A DNA stretch of 64,000 nucleotides, from contig CBFIHE010000004.1 of assembly GCA_965662345.1 (NCBI GenBank), forward strand, positions 1-64,000, read 5' to 3'. A program made the position numbers and the translations under genes. The notes beneath the pieces are model-generated. The model was not told the origin of the DNA. It saw nothing but the letters and a program-made list of their open reading frames with translations, and made no database searches. This DNA comes from UBA6049 sp965662345 (GTDB lineage Bacteria; Bacteroidota; Bacteroidia; Flavobacteriales_G; Salibacteraceae). Numbering within the stretch: position 1 is the stretch's first letter; each line of letters opens with the position of its first letter. Of the stretch, positions 8,956 through 17,378 are shown one piece after another.

Positions 8956-9130
8956 ATGTCCAATAAAAATAGAATGAACTCTTTCGCCTCCCCATAGCCT
9001 TAAGTACTGACGAAACCTACAAAGCCAAATTCCTTCGAGCAAAGCCTTGCTTCAACTATATAAATACATAGAAGCAATTCCGAGTAGTAAGCTAATATTT
9101 CTAAGAAATAATAAGCATTCAGCCATTATT

Positions 9131-9148
9131 TATCGTATTATTGCGATA
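9131..9148 (+). promoter_or_regulatory. Candidate ArsR operator
   Basis: Imperfect inverted repeat TATCG-N8-CGATA in an AT-rich stretch, 18 nt before the arsR start. Size, symmetry and position fit the dyad bound by ArsR/SmtB repressors that control their own operon. Binding is an inference. Confidence 0.5.
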
Positions 9149-9165
9149 TATCAATTAAAGGCTAA

Positions 9166-9498
9166 ATGGGTATAACCAAGTCAGACTTATTCTCCAAAGA
9201 ACAAAATCAACTAGCAGACTATGCCAAAGTTATGGGTCACCCTGCTCGCATTGCAATTTTAGAGTACTTGCTATCATCTGACACGTGCATAAATGGAGAA
9301 CTTGTTGATGAGTTGGGGCTTGCCCAAGCTACTATTAGTCAGCACTTAAGAGAACTCAAACAAGCAGGACTCATTCAAGGAACCGTAACGGGCACTAGAA
9401 TGAATTACTGCATTAATAAAGAGAATTGGTCTAGTATAAGTGAATTATTCACCGCCTTTTTTCGCATGCTTCCAAATACCGCTGATACTTGCTGTTAA
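9166..9498 (+). CDS. arsR: ArsR-family metalloregulator
   Basis: 110-residue winged-helix repressor. The HTH is residues 45-70 (LVDELGLAQATISQHLRELK), preceded by the family motif MGHPARIAILEYL. Candidate As(III) thiols are C41 at the start of the recognition region, C82 in the wing, and a terminal C109-C110 pair. The classical CxCxxC of E. coli ArsR is absent, so As(III) is probably held by another cysteine set, as in several ArsR subgroups. It is the first gene of the ars operon and likely represses it through the upstream dyad. Confidence 0.88.
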   Translation: MGITKSDLFSKEQNQLADYAKVMGHPARIAILEYLLSSDTCINGELVDELGLAQATISQHLRELKQAGLIQGTVTGTRMNYCINKENWSSISELFTAFFRMLPNTADTCC

Positions 9499-9508
9499 AA
9501 AAATACAT

Positions 9509-9976
9509 ATGAAACTATCAACATTTAAAGACACATTAACTGGTTTAGATACGATTACATTCTTCTTACCAGATGAAACTCCAGTACCTTCTCATTTTCA
9601 TGTAACAGAAGTGGGATTGGTATCTAAGCATTTCATTGATTGTGGAGGCACCACACGACATGAAACCAAAGTGAATTTCCAGTTGTGGACTTCTACAGAT
9701 TACGATCATCGGTTGAGTGCTCTAAAACTTCGAGAAATCATTGAGTTGTCTGAAAAAAGGCTCTTCCTACCCGATGCGGAAATTGAAGTGGAGTATCAAG
9801 GTTCTACAATAGGTAAATATGGTATAGAGCAGCATGGCGAAGGCTTCATTCTTGTAGCTCAGCAGACTGATTGCTTGGCAAAAGATAACTGTGGTATACC
9901 CGTTGACGAATCTGAACAACCCGTTGCTATAGCCGCAGAAAATCAACCATGCACACCAGGTTCTGGCTGTTGTTAA
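9509..9976 (+). CDS. DUF6428-like cysteine-rich protein of the ars operon
   Basis: 155 residues from ATG 9509; the frame extends further upstream but would then overlap arsR, and the ATG lies 10 nt after the arsR stop. The sequence matches the small family I know as DUF6428, often found with arsR and arsenate reductase in Bacteroidota. Visible features: SHFHVTEVG (H29, H31, E34), FIDCGG (C45), H51, and a thiol-rich tail with C122, C128, C148, C154, C155 ending GSGCC. It has no signal peptide or membrane segment. Biochemical function is unknown to me. The His/Cys spacing and operon suggest As(III) or metal binding (inference). Confidence 0.75.
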   Translation: MKLSTFKDTLTGLDTITFFLPDETPVPSHFHVTEVGLVSKHFIDCGGTTRHETKVNFQLWTSTDYDHRLSALKLREIIELSEKRLFLPDAEIEVEYQGSTIGKYGIEQHGEGFILVAQQTDCLAKDNCGIPVDESEQPVAIAAENQPCTPGSGCC

Positions 9977-9985
9977 AGCGATGTG

Positions 9986-10600
9986 ATGCTACTCAAGAAA
10001 TTACAAGAGACTTATACCTCATTGGTAAAGCAACCACCAAGTGAGGAACGAAAGATTATTCTTGAACCCCTTGTAGATTATCTGATGAGCGAGATAAGCA
10101 ACAACCGTACACCCGTGTTGAACTTTATCTGTACTCATAATTCAAGAAGGAGTCAGTTTGCACAAATGCATGCGCAAGCTGCAGCAGGATATTACCAAAT
10201 TCCCGTTCAATGCTTCTCAGGCGGAGTTGAAGAAACCGCGTTGCATATGAATGCCGTAAATGCCTTGCGCAAAGCTGGGTTTGAAATTCCTGATGCAAAC
10301 GGCACAAACCCGAGGTATTCGGTTAAATTCAGCAATAACTCACCCGCAATTGTTGGGTTCTCCAAGCTATTTGATGCCCACCAGAATAAAGCAGAACGAT
10401 TTGCCGCGGTAATGACCTGTTCACATGCCGATGATAACTGCCCACATATTCCTGGAGCGAAAGCACGAATAGCTCTAAATTACCAAGATCCGAAACAATA
10501 CGATAACACTGCTAAATCGGAAGAGAAGTATGAAGAAAGAAGCTTACAAATTGCAAGCGAAATGCTCTACCTCTTTCACAGAGTGAAACTGAAACAATAA
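9986..10600 (+). CDS. arsC: Arsenate reductase, thioredoxin-coupled type
   Basis: 204 residues from ATG 9986 (a GTG immediately before it is equally in frame). The phosphatase-like loop CTHNSRRS has the nucleophile C49 and Arg of the CX5R motif. The two resolving cysteines follow in TCSHADDNCP (C145 and C152, six residues apart), as in S. aureus ArsC, so reduction of arsenate to arsenite would use a three-cysteine relay and thioredoxin. It differs from classical ArsC (~135 aa) by a ~40-residue helical N-terminal extension. 9 nt after DUF6428 and 3 nt before the exporter. Confidence 0.85.
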   Translation: MLLKKLQETYTSLVKQPPSEERKIILEPLVDYLMSEISNNRTPVLNFICTHNSRRSQFAQMHAQAAAGYYQIPVQCFSGGVEETALHMNAVNALRKAGFEIPDANGTNPRYSVKFSNNSPAIVGFSKLFDAHQNKAERFAAVMTCSHADDNCPHIPGAKARIALNYQDPKQYDNTAKSEEKYEERSLQIASEMLYLFHRVKLKQ

Positions 10601-10603
10601 CCG

Positions 10604-11632
10604 ATGAAAAAGTCTCTTGGGTTTCTAGATCGCTTTCTAACGCTTTGGATATTTGCTGCTATGGCTGTTGGTGTAGTCTTGGGTTACAGTATTCCAGCTT
10701 TGCCGGCATCTATCAAGGCTATGAGCACAGGTAGTACAAATTGGCTTATAGCTATTGGCCTCATTGTTATGATGTATCCACCCCTCGCCAAGGTTGATTA
10801 TGGTACTTTACCTGCGGTATTCAAAGACGTAAAGACCCTTGGTTTAAGTTTAGTTCTGAATTGGATTATTGGCCCCATACTTATGTTCTTGTTGGCGTGG
10901 ATCTTTTTACAAGACTATCCGCACTATATGGTTGGAATCATTCTTATCGGACTCGCTCGATGCATAGCTATGGTATTGGTTTGGAATGACTTAGCAGAAG
11001 GAAGCTCTGAATACGGAGCTGGACTGGTTGCACTTAACAGTATTTTCCAAGTATTCGCTTACAGTTTTTATGCTTGGCTATTCATAACCAAATTACCACC
11101 CATGTTGGGGATGGAAGGTGCCATTGTGAACATATCTGTATTGCAAGTAGCCGAAAGTGTAGCTATCTACCTAGGTATTCCATTTATAGCAGGCTTCCTC
11201 TCAAGAAAAATCTTGGTAAAGATTAAAGGACCTGCTTGGTATAAAACGACATTCCTGCCTGCTATAAGTCCAATCACACTAATTGCGTTGCTATTCACCA
11301 TTGTAATAATGTTCTCCTTGAAGGGGAAATGGATTATTCATTTACCAGGAGATGTTCTACGCATTGCTATACCCCTGCTTGTCTACTTTGTAATTATGTT
11401 CTTTATTGGTTTTCTCTTAAGCAAGTTTACTGGAGCAAAATACGACCAGGCAGCAAGTGTGGCTTTTACTGCATCGGGAAATAACTTTGAATTAGCTATT
11501 GCCGTTTCTATAGCGGTTTTTGGCCTTAACTCAGGCGAGGCATTTGCTGGTGTGGTAGGTCCACTTATTGAGGTCCCCGCGCTTATACTATTGGTTCGAG
11601 TATCCTTTTGGCTCAAGTCCAAGCTCTTCTAG
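10604..11632 (+). CDS. acr3: ACR3-family arsenite efflux permease
   Basis: 342-residue, ten-helix inner-membrane carrier exporting As(OH)3/arsenite by proton antiport. The conserved functional Cys lies in GLARCIAMVLVWNDLA (C120), and the second key motif GNNFELAIAVSIAVFG with its Glu is near residue 300. The start (ATG 10604) is 3 nt after arsC, the last gene of the operon. With ArsR and ArsC it makes a complete arsenate/arsenite resistance unit. Confidence 0.93.
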   Translation: MKKSLGFLDRFLTLWIFAAMAVGVVLGYSIPALPASIKAMSTGSTNWLIAIGLIVMMYPPLAKVDYGTLPAVFKDVKTLGLSLVLNWIIGPILMFLLAWIFLQDYPHYMVGIILIGLARCIAMVLVWNDLAEGSSEYGAGLVALNSIFQVFAYSFYAWLFITKLPPMLGMEGAIVNISVLQVAESVAIYLGIPFIAGFLSRKILVKIKGPAWYKTTFLPAISPITLIALLFTIVIMFSLKGKWIIHLPGDVLRIAIPLLVYFVIMFFIGFLLSKFTGAKYDQAASVAFTASGNNFELAIAVSIAVFGLNSGEAFAGVVGPLIEVPALILLVRVSFWLKSKLF

Positions 11633-11638
11633 CCTATT

Positions 11639-12442
11639 CTATTCAAAAAGTCTACGTTGCCTACCTTGGGTCATCCCCATACCTTGCAGCTGAAGTTCCT
11701 GAAGAAGTGAGAAATCATGTTCTGGTTTAATGCGCTCACCCGTTGGCCTAAGTAACTCTTTGCTAGAGTTCCCAGGCTTCTTTACTTCAGGTGATACGGG
11801 GTAAGCATTTAATAACCTGCCATCCGCGGGTTTTAACAGCGCAGTTATATCTCCTAAGTCTGCATTTGGGTTAAGCCATATTTTCTCCTCATCAGGGGCT
11901 AAAATAACTGGAGATCTATGGTGACCAATAGCTGCTGTAACGCTATTGGCAACGGTTGTGATAATAGAAAAACCACAGAAGATTTCTGCGGTATTTCTAT
12001 TCACGTACTCATCATAAATACCAGCAAATGCAAAGGGTCTTTCTTCTTTGTGATATACCACATATGGCTTGGATAACTTCTCTTTTTGTGGTCCTTCAAA
12101 AAAGCAATCTGCCGGAACCAAGCATCGCTGTGAGCGTATAGGTTTTCTAAAAGCAGGCTTTTGTAATATTCCCATATTTCCATTGAAAGCCTGATTGTTC
12201 TCTTTATTGAAGTCACCTTCAGAGCGAGCATTAAACAAGTACATAGGTTTCTTAGCCCAAAAAGGCGTAAGCCCGAATGTGAAAAAGCGTAGAGTCTCAG
12301 GGGCATCAGATGTGATAACTGGAGCAAAATTACCAGGACCTATGTTCACTTGGGGCACATATTTCTGAGGCTCCTCTGTTTTAACATTGAAGCGCTTCTC
12401 TACCTTTTCTAGCTTGGTTACCAAGGTGTATCTACCACACAT
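11639..12442 (-). CDS. SRAP domain protein (YedK/HMCES-type abasic-site shield)
   Basis: 267-residue SRAP protein. After removal of Met1 the catalytic C2 of MCGRYTLV forms a thiazolidine cross-link with abasic sites in single-stranded DNA, protecting them. Also present are the NARSE motif (71-75), E116 in CFFEG, and H174 in GHHRSP, the other active-site residues of YedK. A TATCTTTG -7 box lies upstream on the minus strand (12467-12460). It is convergent with acr3 with only 6 nt between stop codons and divergent from the acylase gene. Confidence 0.93.
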   Translation of the reverse strand: MCGRYTLVTKLEKVEKRFNVKTEEPQKYVPQVNIGPGNFAPVITSDAPETLRFFTFGLTPFWAKKPMYLFNARSEGDFNKENNQAFNGNMGILQKPAFRKPIRSQRCLVPADCFFEGPQKEKLSKPYVVYHKEERPFAFAGIYDEYVNRNTAEIFCGFSIITTVANSVTAAIGHHRSPVILAPDEEKIWLNPNADLGDITALLKPADGRLLNAYPVSPEVKKPGNSSKELLRPTGERIKPEHDFSLLQELQLQGMGMTQGRQRRLFE

Positions 12443-12537
12443 TTAACATCCGTTTGTATCAAAGATAATTGTGCCTAATTGAAATACCGAACTAAACCAT
12501 GTGTAATATGTATCTTCCGTTTTCAAATCCTTTCTTA

Positions 12538-14928
12538 ATGAAGACAATACGCTACATAGTAATAGCTCTGGCCGTATTAGCCCTAATTCCTGTTTTGGCA
12601 TTTCTCGCTTTGTATGTAAAACACAAGCCCTCTTATACTGGTGATCGAATGCTGAAAGAGTTGAATAAACCCGTAGATGTAACCTACGACCAGTATGGAA
12701 TACCCCATATTTATGGAGAGTCTAATACCGATGCTTTTCATGCCTTGGGATATGTTCATGCCAAAGACCGCCTTTTTCAAATGGATGTGCTACGAAGAAT
12801 AGGTTCAGGCAGACTGTCAGAGTTCTTTGGAAAGGATTTGGTAGAATTAGATCGATTCTTCAAAACACTGGGAACTCATCGCCTTGCAGAAGAAACGGTA
12901 CGCGATATTTTTGAAAATGAACAAGACCAAGCCTATGTGCAGTTAGCTACTGCATACATTGAAGGAATAAATGCCTACATACAAACAGGAAACGCCTCTG
13001 CAGAGTACACCTTTTTAGGTGTAGACCCCGAGCCTTTTACCGTTACAGATTTACACTACACCGTAGCTTACATGAGTTATAGCTTCGCCATCGCTTTGCA
13101 AGAAGATCCTTTGGTGAATAAAATGTATTCACTTGGACCTAACTATGCTGCCGCACTAGAAGAGCATCATGATGCATCCTATTTCCATACCCTTCCTAAT
13201 ACCTATGAAGCAGACAGTGCCCGTGCAGATTCAGCCATTATGGCTACGCTTAGAGAGGTCTTAAATGCATTGCCTGCGCCTGCTTTTTTGGGTAGTAATA
13301 GCTGGGTAATTAGTGGTGAAAAAACCAAATCTGGCAAGCCGATATTCGCCAATGACACGCACATTGGATTTAGTCAACCTTCTGTATGGTATGAAGCCCA
13401 CGTAAAAACTCCAGAAATAGATTTATACGGGAACTTTTTAGCGGGTTTCCCTTTTCCTCTTGTAGGGCATACACGCAGCCACGCATGGGGTTTAACCATG
13501 TTTGAGAACGATGATATGGACTTGTACGCAGAAACGTTAAAAGAAGACTCTGCCATTTACAAGGGCCAGTATGTGGCACTAAAAACTCGAGAAGAAACCA
13601 TTCGAGTAAAGGATGGTGAAACGGAAACGTTTACCGTAAGAGTAACCTCACATGGGCCAATCATTAGTGATGCCCATAAACTAACAGGATCTGTGGGTGA
13701 GCCGTTAAGTGTGTATTGGACCTTAACCAAGTTCCCACTGCGTGCACCTGAGGTTGCATATGGGTTTGCGTTTGCTCAGAATATAAATGAGTTTGAAGCT
13801 AACTTAGAAAAGCTACATGCACCCGGTTTAAACGTAATGTACGGAGATGAAGACGGTAACATTGCTTGGTGGGCAACGGCTAAGCTTATGAAACGCCCTA
13901 AGCATGTAAATTCCAAACGGATTTTAGACGGTGCAACAGGTAACGATGAACCCTTAGGATGGTATGCTTTCAAAGACAATCCGCACTTAGTTAACCCAGA
14001 ACGTGGATTTGTACATAGCGCCAACAATCAACCAGATTCGCTAGCCGTTGATTCGCTATGGTATCCTGGGTATTACTACCACGGTTCAAGATCAAAAGCC
14101 ATAGAGTTGGCTTTAGAAGCCAAAAACGATTGGGACCTTGCCGCTACTCAAGAACTATTGCTTAATCACAAAAGCCCTACCTACCCTGGAAATGCTCAGG
14201 TACTTCTTGAAACATTAGAACCAAAAAATGAGCTAGAAGCATCGGCTTGGCAAACGTTAATGAATTGGGATGGAAGTCACCACAAAGACGATAGTGCCCC
14301 TCTACTCTATTATGCTTTAACCTACTATGTGCTTGAAGGAGCTATGTCTGATGAATTAGACTCACTTTATTTTGAAGAGTTTTTGCACTCGTTTTATCGT
14401 TTACGCAGTTTTCCTAAATTCATACGTACAGAAGAATCGCCTTGGTGGGACAATGTTAATACACCTAATAAAGAATTGAGGAAAGATATTGTAGCGCAGG
14501 CATTCAGTAAAGCAATTGATGCTGTTGTAGAACGTTATGGTTCTTCTCCAGAGAATTGGAAATGGAGCGATGCCCACCAAGTAACTCACGAGCATCCGCT
14601 TGGCAAGGTTGTCGTGCTAGATAGGCTTTTTAATGTTGGACCATACCCAGTAGAAAGCGGTGAAGAGGTAATCAATAAACTCTCTTTCAATTTGAATCCT
14701 GAGGTTACATATAAAGTCAAAGCGGGTCCAGCCATGCGTATTGCCATAGATTTTGCAGATGTAGATGCTGCTGTAAGCATTAATCCAACGGGTAATTCAG
14801 GTATGGTATTTACAGAATGGTACAAAAATCAGGCTGAGATGTATGTAAATGGTGACTTTAGACCTATGCACATGGATTCCACTCAAATTGAAAAACCAAC
14901 CAAGATGAAGCTATTACCCACAAATTAG
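12538..14928 (+). CDS. Penicillin acylase family (S45) N-terminal nucleophile hydrolase
   Basis: 796 residues from ATG 12538. An in-frame ATG at 12499 was rejected because a promoter-like TATCTTCC box lies between the two. An N-terminal membrane/signal segment (residues 4-26) implies periplasmic location. The Ntn-hydrolase precursor splits before the nucleophile: G252/S253 in FLGSNSWVISG. The alpha-chain motif ALGYVHAKDRLFQMD (69-83) and DTHIGFSQPSVWYE of the beta chain are typical. Family members hydrolyse penicillins, acyl-homoserine lactones or other acyl amides; the substrate here is not known. Confidence 0.9.
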   Translation: MKTIRYIVIALAVLALIPVLAFLALYVKHKPSYTGDRMLKELNKPVDVTYDQYGIPHIYGESNTDAFHALGYVHAKDRLFQMDVLRRIGSGRLSEFFGKDLVELDRFFKTLGTHRLAEETVRDIFENEQDQAYVQLATAYIEGINAYIQTGNASAEYTFLGVDPEPFTVTDLHYTVAYMSYSFAIALQEDPLVNKMYSLGPNYAAALEEHHDASYFHTLPNTYEADSARADSAIMATLREVLNALPAPAFLGSNSWVISGEKTKSGKPIFANDTHIGFSQPSVWYEAHVKTPEIDLYGNFLAGFPFPLVGHTRSHAWGLTMFENDDMDLYAETLKEDSAIYKGQYVALKTREETIRVKDGETETFTVRVTSHGPIISDAHKLTGSVGEPLSVYWTLTKFPLRAPEVAYGFAFAQNINEFEANLEKLHAPGLNVMYGDEDGNIAWWATAKLMKRPKHVNSKRILDGATGNDEPLGWYAFKDNPHLVNPERGFVHSANNQPDSLAVDSLWYPGYYYHGSRSKAIELALEAKNDWDLAATQELLLNHKSPTYPGNAQVLLETLEPKNELEASAWQTLMNWDGSHHKDDSAPLLYYALTYYVLEGAMSDELDSLYFEEFLHSFYRLRSFPKFIRTEESPWWDNVNTPNKELRKDIVAQAFSKAIDAVVERYGSSPENWKWSDAHQVTHEHPLGKVVVLDRLFNVGPYPVESGEEVINKLSFNLNPEVTYKVKAGPAMRIAIDFADVDAAVSINPTGNSGMVFTEWYKNQAEMYVNGDFRPMHMDSTQIEKPTKMKLLPTN

Positions 14929-14936
14929 AACTTTGC

Positions 14937-17153
14937 TTACTTCGGTTTTGCTAATACGGTCAGCTCCTCCAAGGTATGTAAGCAATCGCGGATGGCATCC
15001 AAATAATCAAAATACATTACGCTATTCTTAAAATTGTAGCGTTCTTCAATAAGACCATTGATTTGATTCTCCATAGAAGTAGCTAGCGAAGCATCTAAGT
15101 CTTGAGAATATTTGGTTCTACTATTTCTTCCACTTAGAAATGCTCGCAATTCTTCTGTTCGAATTGCTAATTGGCTGTTGACCTCTTGTAGTTGGCGAAT
15201 TTGTTCCGCTTCTAATGGTGTTTGCAGATTAAGAATGTGTTCCCTGCAATCTCTAATCAATTGCATTAGCTCAGTAAACAAGCCTTCTTCCATTCTAGTA
15301 AGCTTTATAAGTACCTTTACTCTTTCTTTTGTTTCTCTGGTACTTAAAGCAAGTTTGTGCGAGATTCTTGTCTGCCAGGCTAGTGAGTCTGCAGCACAAG
15401 CAGAAGCACTATTCAATATTGGTTTTAGCGCTTCAGCATCGTCATTTTTTAACCCTGCAAGGATTTCATTCATTTGAACCGTAAACCATTTTAATCTATT
15501 GGATACGTGTAAACATAACTCCTCTTCAAAAGCCTCTTGATTAAGCGTTTCCCACGTTTCTGGCAAAGCCGATGTGGGTTTTTCATCTCTTTCGGATTCA
15601 TGAGTAAGCTTATTCACCAATACAATACCTAGCACTACAACAATAATCACGATAACTATTCCCACAAATTCAAGAGAATAGACCAACGCAGCGAAGAAAC
15701 TAGATAACAATAGAGCTGCAAAAGCAGTAATGAACCATCCACCTATTACAGTAAACACCCCAGATACGCGATATACTGCACTATCTCTGTTCCAAGCCCT
15801 ATCAGCTAAAGAAGTTCCCATAAGAACCATAAACGATACATAAGTAGTAGAAAGCGGCAGTTTATAAGCGGTTCCCCAAGAAATCACCAAGGCAGCAACC
15901 ATCAAATTTACAGATGCCCTAACCATATCAAATGCAGGAGCATCTGTAGTACGAAGCTCCATTACAGGCTTTCTATTGAAACGGTTGTCTATGGTATTTA
16001 CTATTTGATCTGGAATGAGTTTCACAAAGCTATTGGCAAATGCAGAAATACCCTTTACCACCCACCTCACGGGTTCATTAGGCTTAAACCGTTCGCTAGT
16101 GGCACCTTGTCTACTTAAGTCCACAGAAGTTTGAATCACCTTTCTAGCTTTTTTAGAAAGCCATAGCGTAGATCCCATTATTATCCCAGCAAGAATTAAA
16201 AACAACTGATTTGCTGGTAACCCATCTTCCATAAATGGGGTCATCATAAACTCATTAGCAGGGATACCTGAATCTTTCCAGACCATAAATGCATCGAAAC
16301 TGGCAACAGGCACACCAATAAAGTTCACCAAATCATTACTGGCAAAAGCCATCGCCAATGCAAACGTTCCTAGAAAAGTGATGAATTTAAATGGATTGAA
16401 TTTACCTCCTGCCAAAACATAAAAAACAGGAACTGATAAGGCAAAAACTGCAAGAGACACTAGCGCAAAGTGTTCAATCAGCATAGCTATGAACTCCCAC
16501 TCTTTCAATGGTGAGTTCTTAAATGCTACATTAATAATGAAGCTAATAACTATAACCAAACTTATTCCAGCAAACAGTGAACCTCCCAGCTTCTTGAACC
16601 TCATGTAATCAAAGGTTACGATTGTTCTTAGTGCTAATTGAACTATCCAACCAACTAGAAATGCAACTCCAACAGAAAGAAAGATAGCCACTATTTTTTG
16701 CAATGCTTTGGTTGCATTAATGTACTCGCCCCACTCGTTCAACGAAACATTATTATGGAACATATTAAGCAAAGCAACAGCCATTGAGGCTCCCAGTAGT
16801 TCAAAAACAATGCTCACAGTTGTTGAAGTGGGTAGCCTTAGCGAATTGAAAACATCTAATAGTAAAACATCACTTAGCATTACAACTACGTAAATGAACA
16901 TAATGTCTTGAAAGCTGAACTTCCCAGGAAAAAACAAACCTTTTCGTGCCACTTCCATCATACCTCCCGCAGAAATAGCACCAACAAAAATGCCTAAAGA
17001 GGCTACAATCATAATAGCTTTGAAAGACCCTGCTTTAGAGCCTACTGCCGAGGTGAGAAAGTTTACTGCATCATTGGAAACGCCTACTACCAAATCAAAT
17101 ATGGCAAGAGCTAGAAGAAGAATAACCAATGCAATAAACAACGTTTCTACCAT
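14937..17153 (-). CDS. PiT-family phosphate transporter with C-terminal PhoU-like domain
   Basis: 738 residues from ATG 17153; an in-frame GTG 36 nt upstream is less likely because the hydrophobic N-terminus VETLFIALVILLLALAIF starts here. The two PiT signature repeats are GVSNDAVNFL (24-33) and FASNDLVNFIGVPVAS near the middle, which bind phosphate in the low-affinity H+/Na+-coupled carriers. About eleven membrane segments precede a ~200-residue soluble helical tail (from about 530) resembling PhoU, seen also in other Bacteroidota PiT proteins; it may regulate transport. Convergent with the acylase gene (8 nt apart). Confidence 0.9.
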   Translation of the reverse strand: MVETLFIALVILLLALAIFDLVVGVSNDAVNFLTSAVGSKAGSFKAIMIVASLGIFVGAISAGGMMEVARKGLFFPGKFSFQDIMFIYVVVMLSDVLLLDVFNSLRLPTSTTVSIVFELLGASMAVALLNMFHNNVSLNEWGEYINATKALQKIVAIFLSVGVAFLVGWIVQLALRTIVTFDYMRFKKLGGSLFAGISLVIVISFIINVAFKNSPLKEWEFIAMLIEHFALVSLAVFALSVPVFYVLAGGKFNPFKFITFLGTFALAMAFASNDLVNFIGVPVASFDAFMVWKDSGIPANEFMMTPFMEDGLPANQLFLILAGIIMGSTLWLSKKARKVIQTSVDLSRQGATSERFKPNEPVRWVVKGISAFANSFVKLIPDQIVNTIDNRFNRKPVMELRTTDAPAFDMVRASVNLMVAALVISWGTAYKLPLSTTYVSFMVLMGTSLADRAWNRDSAVYRVSGVFTVIGGWFITAFAALLLSSFFAALVYSLEFVGIVIVIIVVVLGIVLVNKLTHESERDEKPTSALPETWETLNQEAFEEELCLHVSNRLKWFTVQMNEILAGLKNDDAEALKPILNSASACAADSLAWQTRISHKLALSTRETKERVKVLIKLTRMEEGLFTELMQLIRDCREHILNLQTPLEAEQIRQLQEVNSQLAIRTEELRAFLSGRNSRTKYSQDLDASLATSMENQINGLIEERYNFKNSVMYFDYLDAIRDCLHTLEELTVLAKPK

Positions 17154-17350
17154 TTTCTTAAAGGGCCTGAAATTACCTCTCCACCGCACAATTACTGTTT
17201 GATAGGCATGAACTTTAGTTTAAGAATCCGTGTATTTAATATGAACAAGGAATAAACTATTATCAGCATTTTCAAGTGATAACTTGATGTTAAAGCCCAT
17301 AAAATAGGCAATCAGTAAAAACTATTCCATTAATCTTGTGTTCAAATACG

Positions 17351-17373
17351 TGTATATACATTTATTCGTAGTA
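17351..17373 (+). promoter_or_regulatory. Promoter-proximal palindrome and -7-like box before the TonB receptor gene
   Basis: Perfect palindrome TGTATATACA (17351-17360) followed by a TTATTCG -7-like box and GTAG, the same layout as before yceI (8268-8288). It ends 6 nt before the ATG at 17379. It may be a shared operator or only AT-rich promoter sequence. Confidence 0.4.
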
Positions 17374-17378
17374 GACAC

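Noticed and set aside
12499..12537. Upstream ATG of the penicillin acylase family gene
   Set aside because: A TATCTTCC -7-like box lies between it and ATG 12538, and the signal/membrane segment begins at the latter.
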